Assembly (NCBI GenBank): GCA_943736015.1 | Contig: OX031057.1 | Span: 58,548,001 to 58,612,000, forward strand | From: Tridacna crocea | Taxonomy: Eukaryota > Mollusca > Bivalvia > Cardiida > Cardiidae | Length of the DNA stretch: 64,000 nucleotides | Direction of reading: 5' to 3' | Part shown: positions 45,554 through 56,749 of the stretch, in pieces | Numbering within the stretch: position 1 is the first letter of the stretch | Layout of the letters: every line of letters begins with the position of its first letter | Position numbers and translations under genes: made by a program | The notes under the pieces: generated by a model | The model's database searches: none | Seen by the model: only the letters and a program-made list of their open reading frames with translations | What the model was told of the DNA's origin: nothing

Positions 45554-45772
45554 CTCCTCACCGAACGATCCCGTGTTTGTCCAAATCGAAAGCGTTTGCA
45601 GACGACAAAATAAAAATGACTGAAAATTTGAAATTTGTTTTGTGAAGAGTAGAAATCATTGTGGGAAAAGGAGAAAATGCTGGTTACCAGCATTTTCTCC
45701 TTTTCCCACAATGTTTCTAAACACTTCTTTCTTAGGGTCGTCAAAAGTAGGGATTGAGTGGTAATGGGTTAA
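45550..45772 (+). mobile_element. P1 MITE abutting P2
   Basis: It begins in the same TTAA that ends the P2 copy and ends TGGTAATGGGTTAA. The hairpin 45657-45713 has perfect 27-bp arms (CATTGTGGGAAAAGGAG...) and a TTA loop. Confidence 0.82.
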
Positions 45773-45929
45773 AAACATTGTGGGAGGAAAAAATGAACAC
45801 TTTTTCAAAAATACGTTCTATCTGAAATAGGCAAGAAAGATAGATACCAAAACAAAAAGCTTTTTAGATCTCGCCCAACACAAACAAGTCGACAGGCTAG
45901 AATGACAGTTACATGTAATTATTCTCTCA

Positions 45930-46030
45930 GGTGCAATGTGACTCAAGTAAGTTTTACAGATAGTGTAAATCAAGATCAGACTACACAGAATGTGTAATCT
46001 GATCTTAGATTTATGCCATCTACTTCCTAA
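45930..46030. mobile_element. P3 core relic
   Basis: Only the hairpin remains: AGTGTAAATCAAGATCAGAC against CTGATCTTAGATTTATGCC. Confidence 0.5.
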
Positions 46031-46149
46031 TGCTAGGCTCTGACTAAAATTAAAATGTAGTGTGGTAAAACCTTCTTAAAATTTTCACCATATTTACGTG
46101 CGTCCAACTTCAAAAAATATTTTCAGATAACAAGCTGAATAATATAGTG

Positions 46150-46275
46150 CAAATAGAGTAGAAAACAATATGGGAAATGGAGAAAATGCTGGTTACCGGC
46201 ATTTTTTTTTTTTCTCATAATGTTTTCAAAAGCCATCTTTTTCATCGTTTGTGAAACTCGAGGTTAAGAAAAGAT
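46150..46275 (+). mobile_element. P1 half relic
   Basis: GAGTAGAAAACAATATGGG, GAGAAAATGCTGGTTACC and TCTCATAATGTTTTC survive. A T-run replaces part of the right arm and both TTAA ends are lost. Confidence 0.5.
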
Positions 46276-47173
46276 TAAGACCAAGGAAAATATTCGGGTT
46301 TGAATAGTTGGCGGTAAAAGAGATTTCAATAGTAAGGACTAGCAGATAGATAATTTTTTAAGAATATGGTATATCGACAGTTTGACAGCAGTAACATTTG
46401 ACAACGATAACATTTGGCGAAAAAATATGTTTAGTAATATGGTGACATAGTAATTAGACAAAAAAGAAGAGAAATAAGTGCCCGGCATCCTAAAGATACG
46501 AGGTATCATTTTTCTAACCCCAAGAATCCCGTCTTAGAATCAATCTGTATTCCCAAACACACGCCACCATAAACAGTAACCGCTATAACAGAGCGCCATG
46601 AATATTTCATGAACGTGTGTTTGTATGGGTAGATTTTTACCTGCACTTCTCACAGAATATCGCGTGACTGTCCCTGACTTCTCGTCATGGAACCCGGTAA
46701 TAAAGAACAGCGCTAAGAACGTGTCGGGTTACAGGGGATCATAAACATTATACAACGTTGAATACCATATGCTTGTCAAGGATTTGCAGCGCTTACTTGT
46801 TGAACTTGTATACATGACGCAATAGAGCTGTTTCGAACTCTGTGACATTTGCGGGCGTCTAACAACATGACGGTTTTATATTGAATAATATTCAAGTAGC
46901 CTAATCAACATGGTTATTTTTTTCTCGTTACCAGAGATAATATTTTGATTCTTTTCGAAAAAACAAAATTACACATTCGTCTAAACTTGAAGGCGTTTGC
47001 AGACCAAAAATAAGATTTAACCATGATAGACTTTGATTAACATATTATTTTGAAAAATGAATCTAACTAAAAATTTCACGTATAAACAACATGCAAAACA
47101 ATGAATGGAAAGAAAAGAGGCAATTGTTGTTCTGATGTCTTATAATTATTTCTCTTCATATTGATCCATAATT
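46276..47173. other. Longest repeat-free gap in region 3
   Basis: Nothing from the local repeat families is visible at 46280-47170. 46490-46870 is slightly richer in CpG (ATATCGCGTGAC, GTCGGGTTACAG) and could be regulatory, but no ORF or motif decides it. Confidence 0.3.
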
Positions 47174-47371
47174 CAACCCTTAACCAACTAAAAAGTTCTT
47201 TGAAATTTTCAAGCCGATGATAAAAAATTTAAAAAATTCTATTTCACATGTTTTTTTAGGAAGAAACACATCTCTTTGCCGGACAGTGTAGATCGAAGAT
47301 CAAACTACACAATCTCTGCAGTCTGATCTTGATCTACACGCTTCGCAAAAGGTTGTTGTGCTAAGGGTTAA
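47174..47371 (+). mobile_element. P3 MITE
   Basis: CAACCCTTAACCAACTAAA at the left, GTGCTAAGGGTTAA at the right. Core GGACAGTGTAGATC...GATCTACACG. Confidence 0.65.
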
Positions 47372-47797
47372 GAGTGTAAATATTCACATTCCAGTGCCAC
47401 TTCCACTTTGTATGGTTTTTTCATAAATGTGTTTCTTGCGTCTTTTAAACATACTCAGTAGGCAGCCGAATTTTATTCGACTTTTCAAAAGTAACAAAGT
47501 TACTTTGTTGTTATCTTTGTAAAGAGAAATAGATATCACCAAAAAGCCATCTAACATTTCATGAATGTATCCTTAATTAAACATTTGAGACACAGACATA
47601 AATTTTGTGAAAAATGTCTTGTAATATCATTTTCATCGGATTCCGTCTCTTTATCACTACAAGACGCAACATTTTCTGTAATAACAGAACGGGTCATTTC
47701 ATAAATGAATTCTGCAATTATTAGTTCTTAATTTTGCCAATACCAGTCTGTCCGAAACTAAATTTTCCAAAAAGTTTGCATTACTCATTAAAAAAAT

Positions 47798-48044
47798 ACC
47801 TTTACCAAACGACGAAATTCAAGACTTGCCCAAACTTAAAAGAATTTTTCTTGCGGACAACAAAATGAATGTTACTCAATAACAGAAACTTGTCTTTGGA
47901 TGTGAAGAAAACATTGTGGAAAAATGTTAAGACGCTGATGAGCAGAAGACAAGTATTTCTCCTTTTTCCACAATATTTGCAAAATGCTTATTCCTCAGGG
48001 TCTTTAAAACTCGGGATTGTGTGTTGAAGTCTCGAGATTGTTAA
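47798..48044 (+). mobile_element. P1 MITE, degenerate
   Basis: The left end ACCTTTACCAAACGACG and the ACAAAATGAATGTTACTCAA segment are clear. The hairpin is largely decayed (GATGAGCAGAAGACAAG). The right TTAA is shared with the next P3 element. Confidence 0.55.
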
Positions 48045-48253
48045 CCCTTATCCAGCTAAATAACTACAGTGATTTTTTTCTGTTCGATTGTAAAAACCCA
48101 AATTTTGCTATTTCAAAGGTAGGTTTTTGAGGATAATATCTCCTTATCGGACAGTGTAGATCCAAGATCAGACTGCACGTTCTGTGCAGTCTGATCTTGA
48201 TCTACACTGTCCGCAAAAGGTCAGTGAGACGCGCTTAGCAGCCAAAGGATTAA
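48041..48253 (+). mobile_element. P3 MITE, well preserved
   Basis: 213 bp from TTAACCCTTATCCAGCTAAA to TTAGCAGCCAAAGGATTAA. The ends are inverted (CCTTATCC.GCTAA against TTAGCAGCCAAAGG). The core is GGACAGTGTAGATC-C-AAGATCAGACTGCAC, a GTTCT loop and the inverted arm, broken by a single-base bulge. CAAAGGTAGGTTTTTGAGG lies left of it, CGCAAAAGGTCAGTGAG right. Confidence 0.8.
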
Positions 48254-48261
48254 TTTCTTGT

Positions 48262-48394
48262 AGGTTTTTGAGGATAATATCTCCTTATGGGTCAGTGTAG
48301 ATCCAAGATCAGACTGCACGTTCTGTGAAGTCTGATCTTGATCTACACTGTCCGCAAAAGGTCAGTGAGTCGCGCTTAGCAGTATATGTGTTAA
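48262..48394 (+). mobile_element. P3 partial, tandem to its neighbour
   Basis: It repeats AGGTTTTTGAGGATAATATC through CGCGCTTAGCAG and ends in TTAA at 48391-48394, but lacks the left ~80 bp. It differs from its neighbour by a few bases (GGGTCAGTG, GTGAAGTC), so it is an older duplication or a second insertion. Confidence 0.7.
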
Positions 48395-49635
48395 TCTTTG
48401 GGAGTCGTTTCAAAGCAAGTGTTGACGGAAAATTTCTAATTTTCAGATCTATTTGGCAACAGCTTAGTTCCAAAGTGAGATTATGTAATTTTTATTAGGT
48501 CAAATCAAAAGTGAAAGACGCAGGCGACAATGCCGTAGAAATTCACCAACAATTTCTCTCCATAAAATATAATTTGAGTATTACAGAGGGAGTGCAGTTA
48601 TGGTATGTAAGTATATAGTATAACCATTACAAGCGGTTTAGAAGGTGTACATGTTCTTAGTTAATGTTTTGTAAATGATGTATTATACGTCGCAGATCCT
48701 ATGTTTAGACTGCAACGGCACTTAAGTGCTGTCAATAGTTTTTGTTTGTCCATCGGAATTAAAAGTAATTCAAACAAAACAAGCATCATGGTATATTGAA
48801 AGTTGATACTGTCATGTATTACAAGTATCATGATGTTTCAATTTCATTAGGCTACGTTGAAATTCAGCAAAAAGATATCAATCTGTTCAAGTCTGTCTGT
48901 TTTCGTATTAATAGAACACAGAAACGCACGCGGCCTGACGCAATTCCGGTACCTTATTCAATACTTAAGCTTATTTTATAGTTTGGTTGCGCAAATTGGG
49001 GCTTTGAATATTGTTGCGACATAGAAAAGGTTCAAATCGATTTTTGCAAACACTTATGCTGTCTGAATCAAACCAAAGCTGTTTTTCTTTTAATGTGTTT
49101 TTTAACCTTTCTCTGTATTATTTACATAAGATATATCAAATCTAAAATTATACAGCTTGGTGAAGAAAGAACAGAGTCGCAGAGTTATGTTTTTAAAGAT
49201 TACGGGTCAGAGAAGCATTTTATTTCTGTAGTATACCCCTCACCCAACAAACAGTTCCGTCCTCATGGTTTTTCCTTGAAAATATCAACTTTCTTCTTCA
49301 AACAAAACTCTTTGTCAAAATCTAGTTTAAAGCTGAAGTAGAGGTAAAATTGTCACCGAGGGTTGTTGAACTGTGGCTGCACGTTGACTTTTAAACGCAA
49401 GACAGTTTGATCCGCAGACTAATTACCTGTTGCCGTTTATACCGCCGTGATTGTTTTTACCTCTGTTTTTATTTATTGTTTGGTTTGTTTTTCATTGAGA
49501 ATTTCATCTTATGTAAATTCACAGCTTGTCCTTGATTTTCAGATTAAAAAAAAGAAAACACGCAAGAAATGCTGTAATATACAGAAATACAAGTTTATCC
49601 ATACGTTAATGGAAATCGAAACTAAAAAAGGTAAA
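48395..49635. other. Gap, no element recognised
   Basis: AT-rich single-copy-looking DNA. Plus-strand frames at 48796-48981 (61 codons) and 49093-49341 (82 codons) have no domain or splice support. Confidence 0.35.
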
Positions 49636-49815
49636 TTACACCCTGTACCAAGCAATCCCAAGTTTTAAAGCCCTAGGCAAGAAAGCTTTTGAAACCATTG
49701 CGGAAAAACAAGAAAATGGTGGTAACCAGTATTTTCTTCTTTTCTCACAGCTTTCAGGTTATCAAAGACTAATGCCGTAACTTGAGCCAACTTATATAGT
49801 CTTCAAATTCATTAA
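49636..49815 (-). mobile_element. P1 MITE, degenerate, minus
   Basis: CCTGTACCAAGCAATCCCAAG, GAAACCATTGCGG and GTAACCAGTATTTTC survive. The right end is not defined. Confidence 0.45.
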
Positions 49816-50282
49816 ATACGGGCAAATATAAAAACTTGTCTTTAGTTAGAGAACCTAAGTTGAAGCAAATGTAACTTGAAAACATAAGAACGATATCTGT
49901 TGCCAACAAAATGATATTTTGCTGTACTCCTTTTTTTTCCCGAGTTTACAGCAATTTTCAATCGCTGCGGCCTTAGATTTCAGTGTGTGAACGAGTTTGG
50001 TTGGCTGATTGTTTATCACAATGGATAAAGGTCTTACTTAACCTTAGAAGGTTTATTATTACTGGTAATTTTTAAACATTTCTCTTTTTTCTGCCAGCGA
50101 CTTGATCTTTAAAAGACCATACTATAACACCTTGTCAGACCGATAATACATGGCATGAATTAAATTTGTCTGCATTTTGGTTACGAAAATGTTTATTTTT
50201 TGGTTGGACATTTGATCAGCAAAATATAAACAAAAGTGTAACAAAATATACCATAAAATACAGTCGACTTGTGCATTGTGTC
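49816..50282. other. Gap, no element recognised
   Basis: AT-rich sequence only. Confidence 0.3.
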
Positions 50283-50497
50283 GAACCTTATCCTGCTAAA
50301 TACTAGTAAATAAAATGAAATTTTCAATGTGATAGTCAAAGCCCAAATATTGCTATTTCAAAGTTATGTTTCGGGGTATAACATCTCCTTATCGGTCAGT
50401 GTAGATCCAAGATCAGACTGCACGTTCTGTAAAGTCTGATCTTGATCTACACTGTCCGCAAAAGGTCAGTGAGTCGCGCTTAGCAGCCAAAGGATTA
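50283..50497 (+). mobile_element. P3 MITE, well preserved
   Basis: GAACCTTATCCTGCTAAAT to CAAAGGATTAA (TTAA 50494-50497). Its core loop reads GTTCTGTAAAGTC, with one arm mismatch relative to 48041-48253. Confidence 0.75.
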
Positions 50498-50589
50498 ATT
50501 TTGTGTGTTATCGTTTCAGATTTTTTTAGGCAATCGTCTTACATGTAAGTACATACGATACGACGGTTTGGCGTATAGACTTCGTTGTC

Positions 50590-50817
50590 TTAACTTATTA
50601 CCAAACGACAAAATTTTGGGTTTGTCCAAATCGAAAGCTTTTGCAGACGACAAAATAAAAGTGACTGAAAATTTGAAATTTGTTTTGTGAAGGGTAGAAA
50701 TCATGTGGGAAATGGAGAAAATCCTGGTTACCAGCATTTTCTCCTTTTCCCACAATGTTTTCTAAAGGCTTCTTTCTCGGTGGCGTCAAAAGTAGGGATT
50801 GTGTGGTAATGGGTTAA
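50590..50817 (+). mobile_element. P1 MITE, TTAA at both ends
   Basis: TTAACTTATTACCAAACGAC to GGTAATGGGTTAA. The hairpin has small asymmetries (TGTGGGAAATGGAG against CTCCTTTTCCCACA). The two minus-strand frames of 63 and 79 codons here are read-outs of the hairpin. Confidence 0.8.
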
Positions 50818-51275
50818 GTACACGTGCACGCTCCACGGTGGTTTGATGTAGATTATGATGTAGATTTTGATGTAGATTATGTTGTCTCTCACACATGTGC
50901 ACGTTTCAAGATGGTATGACGTAGATTTTGTGTTTCTTTTATACCTGTCTACTCTCCACGATGGTTTGATGTGGATTTCGTTTTCTTTTATGCATGTCTA
51001 CTCTTCACGATGGTTTGAAGTATATTTCGGTTTCTTTCATACATATACTTACTCAGCGATGATTTCAGGTAGAATCTGTTCTCTCTTATACATGTGCACG
51101 CTCCACGATGGTTTGACGTAGATTCTATTCTCTGTTATACATGTGCACGTTTCAAGATGGTTTTACGTAGATTCTGCTCTCTTTTATACATGTGCACGCT
51201 CCACGATGGTTTGACGAAGATTCTATTCTCTGTTTTACATGTGCACGCTCCACGATGTTTGACGTAGATTTCCTG
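50818..51275. repeat. 49-bp minisatellite
   Basis: About nine copies of a ~49-bp unit with ATGTGCACGCTCCACGATGG and GACGTAGATTCT. The last four copies are exactly 49 bp apart (51103, 51152, 51201, 51250). Earlier copies are more diverged. It starts right after the TTAA of a P1 element. Confidence 0.85.
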
Positions 51276-51590
51276 TAGAACATCTGTTATCTTGTCGTAT
51301 TACCACTGCACGGGCTTCACAATCCTTTTCAAGCGGATCAACGTCATTCTAATCAACTTTACTATGGCTTTGTCTTCAAGCGGGGTTTACGTTATCGATC
51401 TGTTGGCGGGCTTTTTTTTTATTGTCGTTTGGGATCTCGTGTCCGATAAATACCTGGCCGGGTGAAATCCGGTTTTAGTCCGAGACAAAATAACATTTCG
51501 TGATAAATAAATGATGTGAAAATAGCTCTGTCTAGAAAGGACGAAACATGGACAAATATTCAGAATATATTGAACAATATGGGATATTTT
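51276..51590. other. Gap, no element recognised
   Basis: No repeat or gene recognised. A minus-strand frame of 80 codons (51387-51629) has no support. Confidence 0.3.
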
Positions 51591-51655
51591 GGATCCAAGA
51601 TTAAGTTCAGATGCAAGATCAGACTTCATAGTTTGTGGAGTCTGATCTTTTCTAC
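51591..51655. mobile_element. P3 core relic
   Basis: GCAAGATCAGACTTCATAG against TGGAGTCTGATCTTTTCTAC. Ends lost. Confidence 0.45.
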
Positions 51656-51680
51656 AGTTTTCTACAGCTTTTAGAGTTTC

Positions 51681-51907
51681 TTAACTCTTTACCAGACAAC
51701 AAATTTGTAACATGCCCAAATTGAAAGCATTAGCAGATGACAAATTCATGGGGACCCAATGGACAAAATTTGTTCATAATAAGGTAGAAAACATTGTGGG
51801 GAAAGAAAATGCTGGTTACCAGCATTTTCTCCTTTGCCCACTATGTTTTCTAAAGCCTTCTTCTTTTGGAGTCGATAAAAGTTTGAATTGTGTGATAAAG
51901 AGGTTAA
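51681..51907 (+). mobile_element. P1 MITE, TTAA at both ends
   Basis: TTAACTCTTTACCAGACAAC to GATAAAGAGGTTAA. Hairpin GGGGAAAGAAAATGCTGG...CCAGCATTTTCTCC. Confidence 0.78.
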
Positions 51908-51969
51908 TCATACAAAGAATATGTATAAAGAGAGTATAACTTTATTCCTGTTTGAGTATAGCTTTTACA

Positions 51970-52392
51970 GTTATCATAATCATAGGCACTAGGTTTCCAT
52001 GTCTTTTACTTATGTACCTTATTTCTTCTATTTCTGCATATCATAATAACTAGGATGATTCGCAGCGGCCATGTTTTAAAGCAACGAAAGTCCTTAATAA
52101 GGTTTCGATTTACGCTGGCTTCCGGATTCATCAACACACTGAACAATACGGGTATCATGATAATGTAAACAAGAGCTACTGTTTTAAGCGTAGAAAAATC
52201 CTGGTACCCGTATTGGCCAGCGCCTTAGAGATTTTTCGGGAGACAATATAAATGAAAACCTGATCAAGGACTTTCGTCGCTTTAAGACATGGCCACTGCG
52301 AAACCTTTTCGTATATTAGATACAGATGATCAGAAATAAATATTAAGTTGTGAAAGTCATTGAGACCGAGTGCCTATGCTCATAATAAATAA
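51970..52392. mobile_element. 420-bp imperfect foldback element
   Basis: Sequence from CATAATCATAGGCACTAGG rightward matches inverted sequence ending GAGTGCCTATGCTCATAATA. The best inner arms are 52057-52110 (GCGGCCATGTTTTAAAGC, ACGAAAGTCCTT) and 52250-52304 (AGGACTTTCGTCGC, GACATGGCCACTGC). Similarity continues inward (ACGCTGGC/GCCAGCG, AATACGGGTA/TACCCGTATT). It is not P1, P2 or P3, and has no TTAA end. Confidence 0.65.
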
Positions 52393-52496
52393 AGGAAACT
52401 TTCAAGTCCGTAGTAACAATCCAAATAGTGTTGTCTTAAAGGGTTTTTTTTTAAGAAAGCTATCTCAACGGACAGTTTTGATCCGAAATTTCTCGA

Positions 52497-52664
52497 TTAA
52501 CCCTTATCCTGCTAAAAAAACTAAAATAGAATTTTCATTTCGACAGAAGAAACCCAAACAGTGTTATTTCAAAGTTCCAAGATCAGACTACATGTTATGT
52601 GCAGTGTGGTCTTGATATATACACTTTCTGCAAGAGGTCATTGAGCCGTGCATAGCAGCATAAG
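52497..52664 (+). mobile_element. P3 MITE, shortened
   Basis: TTAACCCTTATCCTGCTAAA is intact at the left. The left arm of the hairpin is partly deleted (TTTCAAAGTTCCAAGATCAG). Confidence 0.6.
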
Positions 52665-52810
52665 TCGGTCAATAGGGGCTTTTCCTTGTTCAGTTAGCAG
52701 TGAAATTATTATCAGAAAACACTGGTTCGATCCCTAAAATGTTGGCAGTGCAGATTAGAAGGGGTGAAAATTTTCCATGACCATTCATAATCAAAGTATA
52801 TTATAGTAAA

Positions 52811-53060
52811 TTAACTCTTTACCAAATGGCATTTTTTTTTTTTTTTTTTTTTATTTATTTATTTATTTTTTTTTTTTTTTTTGGTACCTGCCCAAATCCA
52901 GAGAATTTGCAAATGACAAGTACTGTTCCAGTCTTAGGATTTGCATTTGAACAAAACATCGTAGGAATAGAAGAAAATGTTGGGTACCGTCATTATCTCC
53001 CTTTTCTACAACGTTTCAGAAAGGTTCTTCCGAAGAGGCATTAAAACAAGAGAGTTTGGA
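52811..53060 (+). mobile_element. P1 MITE with T-run insertion
   Basis: TTAACTCTTTACCAAATGGC is followed by ~50 bp of T and TTTA (52832-52882) and then by diverged P1 sequence. The hairpin is mostly lost. Confidence 0.5.
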
Positions 53061-53257
53061 AGAGAGTTTTCAAAAAGAAAAGCGAACTCGAATGAAAGCT
53101 TATCTGGGACTTTGAACGATGTTTATCAGGGAAAGAAGTCAGGTACTCTGAAAAAGTATTGTAAGAACTAATGTTCAAAGAACCTCTAAGTAAGCATGGA
53201 TAAATGTGGGGGCATGTGTATCCCTGATATAACTGATATGAAGTTGAAAACAAAGTT

Positions 53258-53400
53258 TACCCTTTACCAAAATATCATTGGGATCATTCGACACTGAGGA
53301 AGTTTTTGGTAGCATTGACGGAAAAAAGACAAAATGCAGGTAACCAATATTTGCTCTTTAAGCAACGATGTTTTTTTTTACATTTTCATAGACAAACGGT
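53258..53400 (+). mobile_element. P1 relic
   Basis: TTTACCCTTTACCAAAAT at the left and a damaged hairpin (CAAAATGCAGGTAACCAATA). Confidence 0.4.
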
Positions 53401-53456
53401 TGATCATTTTTGTGTGCAAAGCGTTGGTTGGTTGATTCGCTGGTTCGTTTGATGGT

Positions 53457-53715
53457 TGGTTGATTGATTGATTGATTGATTGATTGATCAATTGTCAATT
53501 GGTCAGTGTTTAACATCTTTTTCAACGTTATTACGGTCATATCTCGGTGACAGTTCGCTAATTAATGTATATCCAAGGTTTCACCTGTACAAGGCTGGGA
53601 CTTCGAAGCGCCTTACCTGAGGACATTCCAACGAGAACCCAATGCTTTCAGTGAGACTCGAACCGGGGTCTCCAGGTTAGGAGTCTACACTTTAATACTA
53701 AGACATGCAGGACCT
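53457..53715 (-). mobile_element. tRNA-derived SINE with TTGA tail
   Basis: In minus sense it has an A-box-like TGCATGTCTTAGTATTAAAG, B box GGTTCGAGTCTC (complement near 53653-53664), a diverged body and 3' part GTTAAACACTG next to a (TCAA)n tail. On the plus strand that tail reads (TTGA)n at 53457-53488. Confidence 0.7.
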
Positions 53716-53844
53716 CATATTGTTGTCTAAAATTGTAGAAAGGGGGTGAAGGTGAATTCATAAACTTATCCCCGGTGATAATTCCAATAAACCTGACACC
53801 GTTACAATAAAGATGTGTGTAAGACAGGGCCTAGAGTTGCAAAG

Positions 53845-54053
53845 TTAACCCTTCATGCCTCTTTCTATGGAAATGTTGCCATTGCAGCTAGTGTAGATCA
53901 AGATCAGACTGCACAAAACGTGCAGTCTGATCTGTGATCTACACTATCCGCCTCGCTGAGACATTTGAATAAGAGCCACTTTAAAAGTTGCTTGTATTAG
54001 GGTCTTATTTTTAAGATATAAATGCTTGTTTGGTTTTTTGACGCTTTAAGAGT
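53845..54053. mobile_element. P3-related MITE
   Basis: TTAACCCTTCATGCC at the left. The core CTAGTGTAGATCAAGATCAG...CTGATCTGTGATCTACACTA is nearly perfect. The outer sequence differs from other P3 copies, so this may be a subfamily. Confidence 0.6.
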
Positions 54054-56009
54054 TGAAACGTGGGCTTCACTATGGAATATGAATAATGGATAAGTATGGA
54101 CCGCTAAAGTGAATAATTAAACACGTTAAAGGCGTTAAGAGATCCGTACTGATCTGTGAAATTATCGGCTAAACCCAGCCTCTTCTTTACCTTCGTTCTT
54201 TTGTCTCAGCGAGCAGGAGACTTTCTGGATCAATTTGACTCATTGATGTTTGTGATCTTTTGTCTAATTCCCTTCCCCTTTAATTTTAAAGTTTTTAATT
54301 TTAAACATAACTAACTTTTGTCAAAGCATGGCCCCATTTTTTTAAATACCGACTGAGAAAAAATAGTTCTTGTATCTTAGACTTATCTCTCTTGATTTCG
54401 CTTACTGGAAACTACACCATTGTATTCTCACGCCGAATGTGTGGGCCAGTGAACGGTTCCAAAGATTACTCCGCTTCCGGGTATAGAACATTGGACCTTA
54501 GGATTACTATAGGCCGAGGTTCTACCTTACAACCAACTAACGGTCGTTTTCATTTGAACGGTGAATCACATGATCTTATACATGGCGGCGCCTCTGTCAG
54601 TCAACGACATAAACAATCAGGATGAAGTTATTCATATCTGCCGCTGAAAACTTCAATGGCAATTTTATAAACCACGTTAAGAAATGAATGTGCGAGCTGT
54701 TTGTCATCTGCAATGTAGTTGTGGATTTAAATAGAAGATTGAAACTTTTTTTTACGAGGAGCCTTACAGTTTTCAGCACGGTAAACCTGCGTATTTTCTG
54801 CAATAAAAAAGTACCGTGTAGGCGAGTATAAAGCAACCATATACATTCGAGGGACTGGATGGCTCCCATCACCCAAGATATGGTGATTGCTATTTACAGA
54901 TGTCCACATTTACTCCAAAAATACTTCACTACGTCACAAAACTTTGACTGCCACCAATTGTCACCGACATTTCTACAATTGCAAAGCCGATCGTTCCTAT
55001 TTATGTCAAGATGATGGTCGATTCAGTACGGTCTTTCACGATTCTACTATGTTGTACTCCGATTATACACGACTATCGACGACGGGCAACTTTGACTTCA
55101 AGGTTTTACTAAAAAAAAATTTAAGACGTAAGATTTTTCAACGAAATTTTACTTTTCTATGCGTTTTTGACAATTACACTCTTTTGTACATTATTCTTAA
55201 AATATTTATTGAACCACAGACATGTATAATGTCAGTTTTGTATGTTTAGTTCTCATTTCAAAGAAATTAGTGTGATAATCTGCAGCAATCTTCCCTTTGT
55301 CAGACTGTTTACCATTACAAAAATCATATAACTACTCCAATTAAAGCGATTTCAAATTCAAATTTCATATGAGGATACTCAATACTTGGCGTTATCATTT
55401 TCAGACTTTCTAAAATGAAATGAGAGTTAAAGTAACAATAAAGACCAGAAGTAAACAAAGCGGGTGTTTAAATGCATTTGAATTTATATCATGCCATTTA
55501 AATGTATCGAAGTTATTGTGACGATGACAGTCTGTCATTGTACGATTGCTAGTTGCTGACAGAGATGTAAATTTCAAAACTAAACTTAAACTTGCCAGGT
55601 AGCTGTGCCTATTGTTAAGTTTTTGCCTGATTTTAAAATCGTTTTTTTTTTTTCTGCCAGCAACTAAAGACTGTCATCTCCTCAATTTTTCCAAATTTTC
55701 AGATGGTTTGATTTAAATTTAAATGTACTATCTCACATGTTTTGCTATTGTTGGCCTTTATTGAACCTTTAAAAGAAATATAAATCCAGTCTACTCAAAC
55801 TAATTTTAAACCGATGCTTTAAACCTGCAGTTTATCATCGCTATTGTTTTAAAGGAGAGGGTGCTTGAGAAATAAACCGCAAGGTTGACATCTTACTATA
55901 AAAACCGTGAAGAACTTTTTTTTTTTTCTAATTAACGTGAATCATAAAACGTTGCAAATACCCATGTACTGGAACATTCAATCTAAACTATGATAAAAAC
56001 TCCGATCTT
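54054..56009. other. Long gap, one possible tRNA-like head
   Basis: 54473-54545 in minus sense resembles a degenerate tRNA head (TAGTTGGTTGTAAGG, ATGTTCTATACCC). The 120-codon plus-strand frame at 54887-55249 shows no recognisable motif and no start or splice support. Nothing else was recognised. Confidence 0.3.
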
Positions 56010-56130
56010 ACACTTCCTTCCAGACGACAAAACTGTAGACTTTTATTTTTCATTTTGAAACGATTAGATGGCGAAAATCTAATTATGGCTTGAAAAGTGA
56101 AATTTGTCTTTGAAAGGGCAGAAAATGATG
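56010..56130 (+). mobile_element. P1 left-half relic
   Basis: CTTCCAGACGACAAAACTG and GTGAAATTTGTCTTTGAAAG are P1 features. The hairpin and right half are gone. Confidence 0.4.
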
Positions 56131-56356
56131 TATTATTGAAATATTGTCGTAAAAGCCGTTAAACGAAGAGTCAGCCTTTCTTTCAAAAAAAGGACATCTG
56201 CTATGTTGCTATTAGCCATCCGAAGTGTAAATATTCTGCGAATTTATTCAACTTAAACTACAAGTTGACTTTTTTTTTTGTAATTTTATTGTACTGTTTT
56301 TGAGACTTTAATGATGAAAGATTGGAGTTCTGCGAATCTATAAGCATATATTTAAC

Positions 56357-56749
56357 TTAACCCTTTACTCCATAGATACTCATTTCTACGCGTTGCTTGA
56401 AGGAGCCTTTGGAAAACATTGTGACACAAGGTGAAATTGCTCGTGACGAGCAATTTCAGCTTTTGTCACAATGTTTTCTATGCTATCAAAAGGTGTCATG
56501 TACACATAAGAAACTGCTTCATCCTTGCTGTTATTTGGGGTCAATTACAGATACCATAGAAATGCCTTTACAGGCTATTTTTTTTTCTCTCTTTCATGAA
56601 TTGTTACGCCTGTTTTTTTTTTTTTAAATGACCTATTAGATGTCAAATATGTATTTGTATGAGCGAAATGCATAAGTATTCAATAAATTCTTCTTCTTCT
56701 TCTTCTTCTTCTTCTTCTTCTTCTTCTTCCTTACGGGGCAAAGGGTTAA
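56357..56749 (-). mobile_element. P2 MITE with nested insertion
   Basis: TTAACCCTTTACTCCATAG to GGCAAAGGGTTAA, inverted relative to 45325-45553. The hairpin GCTCGTGACGAGC core is intact. Sequence homologous to the other copy stops at AATGCCTT (56568) and resumes at TTACGGGG (56731), so ~160 bp were inserted. Confidence 0.8.
56571..56730 (+). mobile_element. Retroposon 3' end with (TTC)n tail
   Basis: It sits inside the P2 MITE. It ends GTATTCAATAAA (AATAAA at 56682-56687) followed by ~14 TTC triplets. A short fragment with polyadenylation-like signal and simple-repeat tail fits a 5'-truncated LINE or SINE insertion. The family was not identified. Confidence 0.5.

Noticed and set aside
45550..45744. 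Minus-strand ORFs of about 63-65 codons recurring in several P1 copies
   Set aside because: They read through the MITE hairpin and differ by frameshifts between copies. They follow the repeat, not a gene.
54887..55249. 120-codon plus-strand ORF
   Set aside because: No known motif, AT-rich codons typical of local DNA, and no flanking gene signals.
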